DNA of 64,000 nt from assembly GCA_021613535.1 (NCBI GenBank), contig CP075495.1:2728001-2792000 (forward strand), written 5' to 3'. The position numbers were made by a program, and so were the translations under genes. Below are positions 38,078 through 52,689 of this stretch, in pieces; positions within the stretch are counted from its first letter, which is position 1, and every line of letters starts with the position of its first letter. A model generated the notes under the pieces. That model was not told where the DNA came from. It saw only the letters and a list, made by a program, of their open reading frames with translations, and searched no databases. Source of the DNA: Adineta vaga. Lineage: Eukaryota; Rotifera.

Positions 38078-40655
38078 ATGTCAACAAATGATTCGAAATT
38101 ATTTTCATCAATTAAATATTATACAACAGGTTTTCGTGATTCATCAACTGAAACAGATTTTAAACGGCAAGGTGCTACACGATTATTTTATTTAACAGAA
38201 AAAACAACACATGTCATTTGTGATGATTTTTCGAGTAATAAAGATGAATTAGAACAAGCTATTGAAATCTATCAGACACCAATTGTTACATCTGATTGGA
38301 TAACAGCTTGTTTAAAAGCCAATGAATTGTTACCAGTTGATTCCTATCGTAGTGAAAATCATACAAGTACAATCACGACAACAACTCCGAATGATGAAGA
38401 TAAACATAAACGTCTATTTAAATCAATGACATTTGCAAATGCAAATTTACTTAATAATGATCATAATAAAATCTATGCACTAGTCACATATTATGGTGGT
38501 CGATGGATAGCAAGTTTAGATAGTTTTATTTGTACACATATTATATGTGCAACAGCAATAACAACGAAAGATAAAATTGGTGATGCAAATAATAATCATG
38601 AACATTCAGATGAACGTTTACAAGATGCTTATGATATACAATCGGAAAAAGTACGTTTAATTACACCAGATTGGATTATTGACTGTATTAATGGCAATAA
38701 TTTATTAGATGAAGCAAATTATCATCCAGATTTACTTGGCAAGTCAGATACTACAATAGATATTGATGATGAAGATGATAATGCAATGGATATAGGAACA
38801 GCAACAAAAGTATTAAATTTAATACTAGTAGAAATCGATGTTTGTTTATTTGTTTTATTTAGGATTCGAAACAAACAAAATCTTTTCAATCGAAACGATC
38901 ATTAACATCAACAGCACCTCAACGTACTTCTAAATTTAGTTCAACTATAAATCATAATGGTCATAATAAAGATAATAACAATTCCCTATCAACTTTCGAA
39001 GAAAAACTAATTCGTCCATCTATTTCCGCAAATCTTGAAAATTATAAATCTCATTTACAATTATCTCGTCATGCACCAGCAGAAACACGTTCATATGAAT
39101 TAAATTATTCCATACAAGATAAACATGAACAAATACCTTCATCTCAATGTTTATTAGGATGTGTTATATATATCGATGAAAATGAATATTCTACAACGGT
39201 ATCGAAAAGTGATCTCTCAACTTGGTCACAAATGATAACAAAACATGGTGCTACTGTTACAACTGATATTACAAATATGAATTTAACACATTTTGTCTGT
39301 GCATATACAACAAGTGATCTTTTTCGACAAGTTTCAAAACGTGGAAGTGTTCGAATGGTGACAGCACATTGGCTTAATGATGTTTTACAGAAGAAGAAAT
39401 TATTTGTTCCTAATTTAGCTATACATTATCCAACAAAATATAATCCAAGTGAACCAGAAAAATTACCATTAATTAAAGCTAATATTACAATTACAGGATT
39501 TGAAGGTATTTAGAAAATCCATCTATCAGTATCGTAAAATGAATTATTTCTATTTTAGGTCTTGAACGTGCTCGTCTTCGTTATATGATTCGTTCCTTAG
39601 GCGGAAAATATACTGGTCATCTCGGTCGATGGCATACACATGTAATTGCATATGAAAGTGGTACGAGTGATAAATATTTGAAAGCATTACAATGGTCAAT
39701 ACCAGTTGTGAATGGTCTATGGTTATCTGAATTATTCTTGGGTAATACCAATGCACTTAAAGATCCGTTAGATGATCGTTTTCGACGTCTTAGTGGTGCA
39801 CCAGTTATAGATCATTTTTCATTTGATCAAAGTTTTGTTCATGATTTACTTCTACCATGGTCTCAACCAATTCGTATAACAGATGATATTCTTCAAGCAG
39901 CTATACGTCGTCATAATGAACAACAAAATTCTTCCTACGATAATGATTACATGAAAAGTTCCTATGATTCAACGAATCCATTAATTGATTCTGTTATTTC
40001 ATCTAATGGTCCATTATTAATTATGCTCAGTGGTTTCAATGCTAAACAATTAAATCATTATGAAGGAATCATTAAATCTCTTGGCGGAAAAATTTCGACA
40101 TTACCCAATTATACTACACATTTAGTTATGAATAAATTCTTACGAACAGAAAAATTATATGAATGTATGGGTTACGTTTCTCATATAACAAATAAAAAAT
40201 GGTTAGATAAATGTTCAGAAGCCAAAGAATTTCTTTCTGTTGACGAGTCAGATTGGTGTATCGATGATGAATTAAAACCACCACGAAATTTATTAAAACA
40301 ATCTCTTGAAAAACGTTTTAATCGAAAAAATAAACCATTATTTACAGGTTATACATTTTTCTTAACACCATCTGTTCAACCATCACAAATAACATTGAAA
40401 TCAATTATATATTCTCATGGTGGAAATGTTCGTCGAGATTTTCCAACTATTAAACAATTAACAACTTATGATGAACAAACGAAAATACCGAATTGTTTAA
40501 TTCTTACATGTGATATTGATAAATTGTTATTAAAAGATTTACATAAACATAATAATACTGATTTTGAAATCAAAATTTTATCCATGGATTTTGTACTTGA
40601 AAGTATTGTTCAACAAGAAGTTCTTAATATTGATACCTTTGTCGTGAAAGTATAA
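38078..40655 (+). CDS. PAXIP1: PAX-interacting protein 1 (PTIP), multi-BRCT DNA-damage and chromatin adaptor
   Basis: Three exons, 38078-38809, 38863-39505 and 39559-40655, join to 2472 bases (823 residues; human 1069). BRCT repeats occur as an N-terminal pair (about 5-235; TSDWITACL and TPDWIIDCI are the Trp motifs), a middle pair (about 305-500; TAHWLNDVL, VNGLWLSEL) and a C-terminal pair (about 555-820; TNKKWLDKC and a final LSMDFVLESI). This 2+4 layout is that of PTIP. An acidic, low-complexity linker (about 225-300) replaces the long Gln-rich linker of vertebrates, which accounts for the shorter length. PTIP binds phospho-Ser targets at DNA breaks and works with MLL3/4 methyltransferases. 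I take the ATG at 38078, since the frame upstream opens only at TTG. MLF follows 195 bp downstream on the same strand. Confidence 0.85.
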
Positions 40656-40848
40656 TTCAACATTTCTTTCCTTTTTCTCGTAATTGAATTACATTTGTCT
40701 GATATTTGTAATAACTTCTTCCTTTTTTTTTCGTATCTAAACTGTCTTTTGTCATATATAATTTGTATAAAAGAAACGAAGTTTCATTCGTATGAATGTT
40801 GTTTGATAAAATATAATAAAACAATGGATGATTTTTTTTTCTTCTTTC

Positions 40849-40850
40849 AG
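40849..40850 (+). promoter_or_regulatory. splice acceptor abutting the MLF start codon
   Basis: A long T/C tract ending TTCTTTCAG directly precedes the ATG at 40851, only about 195 bases after the PAXIP1 stop. That is little room for a separate promoter plus leader exon and intron. It is a good candidate spliced-leader acceptor. Confidence 0.6.
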
Positions 40851-41917
40851 ATGTTTGGTTTTCCTACAGATTTATTCGGTATACACGGTGGAAATAACCG
40901 TCGTTCGAATAGTAATTCATTGGTACCACATCAACCATCACTATTTGGTAATTCTTTTATGATGCCAACACCATTTGGAGGTATGAATGGATTATTTAAT
41001 GATTTTGGTATCAATTCATCACCATTTGCAATGATGGATCGAATGATGCGTGCAACAAATGATTCATTATTTCTTGGAGGCAATAATAATACAAGTGGAC
41101 CTATGCATTCATTTACATCGACAACAGTTATGTCCTATAGTGGAACAAATGGACAACCGAAAGTTTATCAAGAAACAACATCACATACGCGAGGACCTGG
41201 TGGATTAGAAGAAACACGACAAGCTATTCGAGATAGTGAACATGGAATTAATAAGGTGAGTTCTATTCTTCATCGCATGCGAAAGACAGAATGAAGTGAT
41301 GAACAAAATATGAAAATATTTGACTAATTATGATTTATAATTTTGAGAGTTAGCAAAGTTTCGATTGTAACATTGTCACTGCTATATAGACGTGATATTT
41401 CTAGGTACAAATTGGTCATCGAATTGGTGAACGTAAACATATGATTGAACGAGAGATGAATGCTGAAACAGGTCAGATATCAGAAAATGTTGAACTTGAA
41501 AATCTTGATGAAGAGGAAACGGATAGCTTCAAACAAGAATGGCGTGAACGTTCAGCTCGAGCTGGTCTTTCTCGTCATTCTCATCATCCATATCGTCACC
41601 AAATTCCTTCCAATCGTCATCATTATCATCATCCAACATCAGGATCACATCGACCACAATTAGCAATTGAACATGGACCATCATCGACATCCGTATCTAA
41701 TCGATATCGTCAGAAACCTCCCAAACAGACGCATAATTTCTCTCAACGACCATCATATCATCATTCAGATACAATTGATCTAACAAATGATTCACCAATT
41801 ATTGAAGAAGTAGATGACACTGAACAGTTATCATTACCTCGACCATTGTCAGTCAAACGTAAATCATCATCAACTGATCTTGATAATCAAAGAAAATATC
41901 GACAAAATCGATTTTAA
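40851..41917 (+). CDS. MLF: myeloid leukemia factor family protein
   Basis: Two exons, 40851-41255 and 41405-41917, join to 918 bases (305 residues). The N-terminal half is Asn/Ser/Gly/Met-rich. The MLF core runs about 85-185: TTVMSYSGTNGQPKVYQETT, then RGPGGLEETRQAIRDSEHG, IGHRIGERKHMIERE and ENLDEEETDSFKQEW. The C-terminal third is rich in His, Ser and Arg, with HHPYRH-like stretches. MLF proteins shuttle between cytoplasm and nucleus and bind chaperones and 14-3-3 proteins; in flies Mlf stabilises RUNX factors. An upstream in-frame ATG exists, but it would encode a run of Phe from the acceptor's pyrimidine tract, so I reject it. MLF1 and MLF2 cannot be separated. Confidence 0.88.
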
Positions 41918-43059
41918 ACAAATCAAATCATATCCATTCATTGTTTACTTCTCATTTGTACAATTCCTTCATTCTTCTTCTTCTTCAATTAAGCGTAATA
42001 CAATCGTTAAAGTTGTTTTTTCTTTCTTTCTCTCTTTCTGATATTCTTCTTTCTTTGTATAGGAAGAACATTCTCATTTGTTGTTCTCTTCAGTTACTAT
42101 ATAGGTTCATTCTCTTTATTTCTTATATCAAAACTTGAAAGAGTATAGTAGCAGATATGAAAACAAAAAAATCAAACAGCAATAGAAGAAAAAACGAACA
42201 GAACCTATGCATGTATACATCCTATTTATTTATTTATTTTCTTTTGCTTGTGTTTAACTTTGATTGTATGTGTATGGAAGAAAGAAAAAGATCGAATGTA
42301 TTGTTCTTTTTTTTCTTTTCACAGATTTAAAACTAATAAATACATTGACTACTTACGTAAAATTTCTATTTGCTTGATGTTATATACATATACATTCATT
42401 TTTAGTATTATGGGCTCTGCCTACCTCAACAGCCTTTTTCATCTAATCGGTATTATTATTTGTCTACGAGAATAGAAATATAAGGTATGTTTGATTCTTA
42501 CATCATATTCTTTCGAGATCCTATGATCTATTTGTAGAAGGTAATTTTTTTTAACAACTATGACACATCTAGACATAATTTACCCTTGATACAATTCGAA
42601 ATCTTATCGTTCTTCTCTTTCTCTTGGTTATAATTCATTTTATCGTTTGTACACTATTTTGCGAAAGTAGAAAGAACAAAAAAAGAAAGGAAGAGACTTT
42701 ATTTGTTTATGTATGTAGCGATCGTGCTCAAGGCAATTATATCATAAATTGATGGGTGAGATGTATGTTGGAATAAGGACAACATTTTTTTTAATCATTA
42801 AAACTAGAGCAAGTTCCCATAACTGCCTCCGTGAAGTTTTTTTTTTCATTCTCTTCCCTCCTACCTATGATGATGATGATGATGATGTTGATGATTCATC
42901 TCAGAATATTTTTCTTTCTGTATTAGGAATAATCATCGATGAAAAAAAACTCCGACCCTACTTATGATTGTGCCATGATTTCTATTCTAAAAGAACGTAA
43001 AAGTATAAAAATGAGTAAATAGAATCTAGTTTTATTTTGAATTGAAAAAGAAACTAATC
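41918..43059. other. intergenic, MLF 3' flank and PAK 5' flank
   Basis: Contains a GAT trinucleotide repeat at about 42867-42895. The short frames here are AT-rich and unconvincing. Confidence 0.5.
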
Positions 43060-45720
<2,661 letters not shown>

Positions 45721-46265
45721 AACATAGATTTATTCTTCTCTTTTTCTCTGTTACTCTGTATATTTTCGTTAACATCCAAAACATTTTTTCTCTCTTTCAG
45801 TTCAAAAGGATATCTTCAATCAAAAGAAAAAAAAATACTCCATACATATATATATATATATACTAACATATATTGATTAGTTTGTTGTCTCATATATTCA
45901 CTTGTTAATTATATATTCAAACATACGAATCTATTGAAATTCTTCCTATTGATCTGTTTCATTCTGTGATTTTTATACAGTTTTCTTTCTCTTTTTTGGT
46001 TATTTCATATCTCATTCTTATCAGCATCCAAACAATTGTAATTGCTTGATATGAACTACAAATCTTTTCCAACAAGAACAATCAAGCAATTATATCAGCA
46101 ATTTTTCTTTCTTTTTTAACGTTTTCTACGGTATTCCATCCAGTGTCAAATAATGTTACCTCCTGTCTTCTCTTCTTTTACTTCTCATTCAGCTTTTCGC
46201 AAAAAAGAAAATAAACTAAAACTTACCATACATACATCAGATAGATAACATCGTTTCTTTTCTAG
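45721..46265. other. intergenic between PAK and the PH-domain gene
   Basis: AT-rich with an (AT)n run at about 45846-45862. A TCTTTTCTAG acceptor at its right edge abuts the next ATG (46266). Confidence 0.5.
46264..46265 (+). promoter_or_regulatory. splice acceptor abutting the PH-domain gene start
   Basis: The sequence CGTTTCTTTTCTAG is followed at once by ATG at 46266. Leader intron or spliced-leader acceptor. Confidence 0.55.
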
Positions 46266-47655
46266 ATGTGGAGTTTTAATTGGAATTCTGTTGATGATTC
46301 AACGTGAGTAAAACATATATTTTTATCCACATTTGAACATGTATATGTCTATCATTATTAGATTTCAAGGACATTTACATAAATATACAAATGCATTCAA
46401 AGGATATCAAAGTCGATATTTTGTATTAGATACACCAACAAAATGTTTACTTTATTTTATGGTAGAAAAGTTTAAATTGCTTATATTTGTCATCTACGTA
46501 TATAATTCTTTGTTTTCTAGCCATATGAAGTTCGAAAGAAAGGTCCACGAGGTGTTATCGAATTAACAGATTGTTGGATATCACCATCAAATGAAGATGA
46601 TGTAACCTTTACGGTGCAAACAGGAAGTGGAGAAACTTTTCGATTTCGAGGTATAATTGATTTTTCTATCTGTATAAATTTTAGAATTATTAGTTTCTTC
46701 TACTTTATTTAGCAATTGATGCAAAAGAAAGACAAAAATGGATTGATAAACTGCGAACATGTTCGGGATCAAACGGTGCTGAAACTGTACGTAGGAGAGA
46801 TTGAATAGAAGCTTATTTTTAATGTAGATTCGTTTAGTTTGTATCATCATTACCAACGCCAAGAGCTAGTTTGATCAATACATCATCAATATCATCTAGT
46901 GATACTCAAACTCGTTCATCAAATCGACGAGATTCCAAGTATGATTTAATAATGATAACATTTTTTATATCTGTATATATTTCTTACAATTTTAATAAAG
47001 AATTTATCATCATCAACAAACATTAAAAGAAATGAAAGAAGTTATACGTTGCATAGAAGTTAGTCAACGTGATTTTGTCGAAACAATCGAGGTATTGATT
47101 CTTTATATTGATTTCTTCTTACTTATTAATCGCTCATATTTTGTAGTCAATTCCTGATACAAATCATTTTCATGCTCGCTCAAAAGTACGTACGAAAATC
47201 ATTTTCTATTTTCTCTTTGATTCATTCGATTTTTTCATCTTAGGATATGTTACTACTCCGTTCCATTTCTCGTTCATGTATCAATTCATTGCAAGATAGT
47301 TTAATTATTCTTACTAAAAGAAGGTTTGAATTCTTTACTTTATTTTTGAGAAATATTTCATTCAAAAAGTTATTTATTTTTGTATCTATATAGAGTACCA
47401 GATGTTGAAGTTCGTTCTCCATCTACACCGTCCACTCCTGCACCACAACCATCAACAACAATGCCAAATCTATCTGGTAAACAATTAAGTCAATCATATA
47501 ACAGTAGTTCTAGTGGTAAATCGAGTTTAACAGTTGGTTTATCCTCCTCCCCATCAAATTCATATTCGACTTTGAATAAAAGTTCAAGGTATATTTGATT
47601 GAAATATGAGATGATATTGTTTTTTCTCTCTAGTCTCGGCGGTCTCAATCAATAA
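46266..47655 (+). CDS. PH-domain protein related to the N-terminus of ORP10/ORP11, lacking the sterol-binding domain
   Basis: Ten exons: 46266-46303, 46362-46461, 46521-46650, 46713-46786, 46838-46938, 47001-47091, 47147-47185, 47244-47323, 47394-47588, 47634-47655. Total 870 bases (289 residues). The PH domain (about 14-115) starts FQGHLHKYTNAFKGYQSRYF, continues through RGVIELTDCWISPSNEDD and ends in the DAKERQKWIDKLR helix. This pattern is that of OSBPL10/11. Next come a Ser-rich stretch and a helical segment (TLKEMKEVIRCIEVSQRDF...) matching the ORP11 region after the PH domain, then a Ser/Thr-rich tail. The frame stops at TAA 47653-47655, and the following 233 bp hold no oxysterol-binding domain, so this is a short PH/coiled-coil form. 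It could bind phosphoinositides at Golgi or endosomes without transferring lipid. Truncation by decay is possible, but the frame is intact. Confidence 0.75.
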
Positions 47656-47820
47656 TGAAAGCTGATGTTAGTCCAGTCAAACATTCTCGTTATTCTATAT
47701 ATCTGATGAATTATGTCAACTCATAAGATTTTAAACGATCATTTTGTTTTTTTTCTACAACGAATCTGTTTATCTCATGCGCAATAGAGCATCACCTACT
47801 TTGTTTTTCAATTTTTATAA

Positions 47821-47824
47821 TATA

Positions 47825-47860
<36 letters not shown>

Positions 47861-47874
47861 TATATATAGAATCT
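47821..47874. repeat. (TACA)n / (TA)n microsatellite
   Basis: About eight TACA units merge into a TA run, in the short gap between the PH-domain gene and MAP10. Confidence 0.9.
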
Positions 47875-47886
47875 CCTTATATTTTT

Positions 47887-47888
47887 AG
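47887..47888 (+). promoter_or_regulatory. splice acceptor abutting the MAP10 start codon
   Basis: The sequence CTCCTTATATTTTTAG is followed directly by ATG at 47889, 233 bases after the stop of the upstream gene. Candidate leader or trans-splice acceptor. Confidence 0.55.
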
Positions 47889-50240
47889 ATGCCAGGAACG
47901 ATGACTGAAAATGAACATCCATTGAGTCTTCTTTCAATTGAAGTACTCATTAGTGATGTTCAAATTGATTTAAATATCGAATGTCATCTTCCATGTATGG
48001 TTTTTCGTTTACTCGATTATCCAGCAGTATCTATACCATATTTTGATCAATGGCAAGTCGAAGAATTTCATAATTTAAAACGTGAACATCCACATGTTTC
48101 TTGGCGTCAATTATTATCCGATCAATTTTATGAACTTCGTTCAGCAAATGGAAATTTTCAATTTAAACGTGGTAAATCATGTTTATTTAAAACTTACTTA
48201 AAAACAATATATGCACATTTATTAAATGTACCATTATTTCTGTTACTTATTGATCAAATCAATGATAAAGGTACGAATGAAAATACCAGTCAATTTATTG
48301 GTAGTTGTAATATTAAACTCAATGAATTAATTGAAATGTTAAATCAATCGATTCTAAAAAATGGAAATGATATACCACTTGTTGAACAGCAAACATTTCA
48401 TTCAACACTTTTTAATTTAATGGGTACTCCGATTGGAACTTGTAATGCTGCTGTTCGATTTTGTCATTATGGAACAACGATTTTAACACAGTTACCGATG
48501 CTTGATGAACAAATAGCAACAAAAATCGAAACAAAGTAAGTTCATTACTATTCGTATTTTTATTTATACGTTTGTTTGTTTCATTAGACCTGCAAATGAG
48601 ATTAAAGAACAAATCACTGAACCATCAGCAAAACCAATTCAACCAGCTATGGATACATTTGTTAAACACATTCAGTTTGTTAATGAAAAGAAAGATATTG
48701 GTCTACAAATATCTCGTAGTGAAATTCCATTACCAATATCCAATCAGGATAAATCAGCTCAAACACGTTGGACAAGTACAAAAAATCATCCAATTCGACA
48801 TCATCATTCAAAACATAGATCTGTACGTCCTATCGATGACATTTTACATGATGATCTTCTCATTGCTGCGTATCAACCACCACCACTTTATTTTAATTCT
48901 AATTCTGATTTTCTTCAAATGATGACACCTATCAATGCAAAACAGGTTCATGATGCAAAAGAAAATCGTTTATCATATCTTGCTTCAATTCCAATTGCTG
49001 GTTTCAATGATGATGATGATGATGATAATGATGATGACGAAAAACAACAACGATCAAAAGGGAAAAGTCCACACAATGTACGTTTTAATCTATCATCATC
49101 ATCACCATCACCACCAATTACACCTCGAACACAAGTACCACCAAAACCAAATATATTAACACAAGATTTTCTTCATAATTTTCCACTTCTTCGTGCATTA
49201 GTTGAAGAAGCATTCGCTTTACAACAACAACATCATGAACATAATATACCTATACCACTTCAACGTGCCGTATTTGCTGAACGACCCCATTCTGTAAATC
49301 AACAAGGTTCAAGAAAATTGAAACAAAGTCCAACTCGATCGAAATCTGCACTTATACCTCGTTCAATTAGAACAAAATCTGTTATTGTACCAAGGAATAT
49401 CAATAATAATCGTCGATTATATCCACGCCCACCAGAAACAAGACCAATGGTAGTAACAAAAACCGAAGTAAGAAATCTAGTTGATCGACTCTCCAAACCA
49501 AAATTCAACAAACGACTCGAAAGAGAAATTGCCATTGCTGAACAAATAACACCACGAGAAGAACCTATTGTAACTCCACGTCTTCCATCGAAATCTATTT
49601 CTACTGCAACTAATGAGAAAAAAGTAGTTTCACAAAAACCACCTCTTTCCTATGGTACAACACGTGCTCAACGATTATATACTGAATATGCTCGAGCTCG
49701 CCGCGCTGCAATCGAATCACAAACAAGCTCATCACCTAAAACTCCAACTACTCCACGAAAAGAATCATCAACGAATAGTCAAATTCCACCGACATCACCT
49801 CAATTATTGAATACAGGCACATTATCACATTTTTCTCTTTTGAATAAAGTTGATATCGATACAGCAACAATAGAACGAAACAGTTTTCCACAAGCTGCAT
49901 CCGAAGAAATACAACAGAATACTGGTCCAGGTACAAAATCATCATCAACGACAAGTCAAGATGTATCATTTGAATTAAATAAAACAACGACAAAATCATC
50001 CTCGTCATCCTCCTCCTCATCATCGTCCTCTTCAACAACACCTGAACCAACATTACCGGAACATAATCAACAAAATGAGGAAAGAAATGAATTAGGCTTT
50101 TCTATTACTGATGTTACCGATTAGTATGTATTATTTGTTAGATTTTCTTCGATTTTTGATAAACATACTACTTTAATTTTAGTTTTACTGATGGTGGAAA
50201 TAATTCCAGTACTCGTCCATCACCACGACAATCTACATAA
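47889..50240 (+). CDS. MAP10: microtubule-associated protein 10 homolog
   Basis: Three exons, 47889-48535, 48588-50123 and 50183-50240, join to 2241 bases (746 residues; human about 905). The N-terminal domain matches MAP10: LSIEVLISDVQIDLNIE, then CMVFRLLDYPAV, and near 95-125 FKRGKSCLFKTYLKTIYAHL then LLNVPLFLLLID. In human the equivalent reads FGRGKSCLFRL. FIGSCNIKLNELIEML fits a C2-like beta fold. The remainder is disordered and basic, with a GAT-encoded Asp run (about residues 355-368), Pro/Ser patches and a Ser run near 700. Human MAP10 binds and stabilises microtubules and acts in cytokinesis. The assignment rests mainly on the N-terminal 200 residues; the tail is not alignable by eye. 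Confidence 0.72.
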
Positions 50241-51686
50241 TTCCGTCCAATACATTCGAAAATGAGAATGAACGTCAGATCAATACATTTAGTTCGATAA
50301 AAATATATCCGTCCATAGAATTCACCAAATATTTGTCTTATTTTCTTTGAATATCAGTATTTCAGGCGTTTTTAATGCAGAGTGTTTTTTTTGTAGTACT
50401 CAAGTTTTTTACTGTAATGAATGGGAATTTTTGTTCTTCTTTACTTAATAAATCGATATCAATAAATTCAAATAAGACTTTAATAATAAAAGAAGAGTAA
50501 CGATCAACTATTGCTAGTTTCATTACAAGTTTTCTTTTAGCTATAAAACGAATTTATCAACATAGCACATATCGTATGTCTTACCAAATATAATTCTTCT
50601 GAAAGAAAAAAATTACACATGAGATTATCAATACCATCACCGTGAAGACGTCTGTTGTATATAACGGCGTATTTAAGAATCAGTCAACTTGAACATTGCT
50701 CAATCACCAAAATTTTTGAATAAAACAATTTCAGGACAATCGCATTTCATCTTCCAAATGACATGGGTATATACATATATGAGATAGAAAGAATAGATCA
50801 TCGCCTATAATAGAAGTGCCCATAATTCTTTAGTTTTAAAGAAAGAGTTTCAAGAAAGAGTTTAATACAAACACCTACTGCATCAAACAATTTCTATCGA
50901 ATGTGTACCAAGACATTACAGGTAACATCATGTCAAACACTTTGTCGATGAAATGCGATTCTATATTTCAATTTCAAACTACAACTGATGATTTTTAGCT
51001 GATTTGCACAGCATTGACAGAATTTCTTCAGAATAAAATACTGTAATATCGAGTTCTTTATATGAAAAAAAGTACGGAAATATGTATACATTCTTCCAGA
51101 GAGGTGTGCCTCTTCTTCGTCAGCTCGCATTCTTTGACTCGATATGATATTCAGCACTATGCACTAATTGTTTGTTTTTTCTTCCATATCTGAAGTTTAT
51201 TATCATTTTCGTTACATGAAAATCTTTGGATAATTTATTTGAGTGACGATAACGAAGAGTATCGATTCTCTCTAATATTAACTAGAAAATGGCTTTCCGT
51301 TAGCAATATTTGAAATCTATTTAACTATCGACTTCTTTTCATTTTTTTCATATAAAAAATAAAATAACATTTAGAGATATACCAATACACTCAGTTCAGT
51401 TTTCATCCGTGTACTAAAAGTCCTTCCTTATTTCGAATAAGAACAGAACGACACAATCATCAATATTCCATGTTAATTGAATGATAATGATCATGCTATC
51501 GTTTAATGACGAGTGTCAATTAAGAACATTGTTCTACATTCTGTTTTGGGAAAAGAGACATTACTCATTAAATACATAATCATTCGTCATTTATTATCTC
51601 AATAAAGAACAGTATTCTATATAAAAGTTGAATAATTTTCGAAATCCACTATCACAAACTCTTCTTCTACCTTCTATTCAACAAAC
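50241..51686. other. intergenic, MAP10 3' flank and homeobox 5' flank
   Basis: AATAAA hexamers at 50447-50452 and 50461-50466 are likely MAP10 poly(A) signals. The rest is AT-rich with no recognisable gene. The last few hundred bases probably include the homeobox promoter; a TATAAAAG stands at about 51619-51626, roughly 60 bp before the ATG. Confidence 0.5.
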
Positions 51687-52342
51687 ATGAACAATCAATA
51701 CTTTCCATCGTACGATTATTCTTTTGAATATTCTTCTCCGTCAACATCCACTTATTATGGTTCACCATTTATACCTTCAACTTGTCCACTTCATTCACCT
51801 CAGACGTTTTATACATCCACAGTGTCACCAATGAATTTATCACCTATGCCATATACATATCAACAACCACAACAATCACAAACGCGAGTATATTCTTCTT
51901 CAATTCAAACACGTATGTATCAAAACTTTTATTTTTCTAACCTATGAACAATTGATAATGAAGTAAGAGAATAGATTATTTTGCATCACATTTTGTTCAC
52001 TCGATTGTATAACGTAATAAAATATTAAATATAATATCTGTTCTTTTCTAGATTCTGCTATTGATCGTACACCTCTTCGTCGTCATCAATGTTTCCGAAA
52101 GAACGAACTTCAAATACTTCATCAAGCATATAGTCGTGATGCACATCCATCAACTGACATTCTACGACAACTTGCTGTGCAATTGAATGTTTCAATTGAT
52201 AAAGTTCGCGTAAGTTGTTTCCATATTCTTCCGATTCTTGATTGTCTAAAGTTTAATATGTGTTTTGTAGCAATGGTTCAAAAATCGACGTCATAGTGAT
52301 AAACAAAAACGACGAGAAATTCAATCTTCTAAAAGCACTTAA
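51687..52342 (+). CDS. small divergent homeobox transcription factor (K50 homeodomain)
   Basis: Three exons, 51687-51912, 52052-52209 and 52271-52342, join to 456 bases (151 residues). Residues 1-75 are Tyr/Ser/Pro/Gln-rich and disordered, like an activation region. A full 60-residue homeodomain follows, near the C-terminus. Landmark positions are intact: F8, L16, Y20 (for F20), L34, V45, W48, F49, N51 and R53. Helix 3 reads IDKVRQWFKNRRHSDKQKRR, so position 50 is Lys, as in Otx, Bicoid or Six proteins, which favours GGATTA-type sites. His at 5 instead of Arg and a short basic tail are unusual. I cannot place it in a named class. No pre-homeodomain motif (hexapeptide, paired, POU, LIM, Six) is visible. 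An intron splits helix 3 just before QWF. Confidence 0.85.
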
Positions 52343-52689
52343 TTATATTTTATTTTTAATTTAATGTTATTTATTTATTTATTTATTTATGTAATAAAAA
52401 ATAGTTGAATAAAACTCACACTAAAATGAACAGAATTATAAACAATGTTTAATTACTAACGATTTCGATTTGTATAGGTATTCTTGTCTGAGAGTGACCT
52501 CTTGTTCTATGTGAAACGATTTCGTTCTAAATTCGATTGGCGAATGAAATAATTGTATTGTCTCGAAAAAGAAGAAAGGATCGTACATATTTAGTTCGTT
52601 TGTTCAGATTCAAACAATTTACTGAATAGATTTTCTTTTCTGTCTTTCTCTCTCACCAAAAAAGAATCATTTTTTCCGATTCCGAAAGA
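52343..52689. other. intergenic, homeobox 3' flank and ASPM 5' flank
   Basis: A TTTA tetranucleotide repeat near 52367-52389 and an AATAAA at 52393-52398, likely the homeobox poly(A) signal. The ASPM leader follows. Confidence 0.55.

Noticed and set aside
40695-40850. Upstream in-frame extension of MLF beginning at ATG near 40824 or earlier
   Set aside because: It would encode a Phe run from the pyrimidine tract of an obvious splice acceptor; the MLF family start fits the ATG at 40851.
47821-47874. Tandem repeat considered as telomeric or CRISPR-like
   Set aside because: Simple TACA/TA microsatellite; no spacers, and not a rotifer telomere unit.
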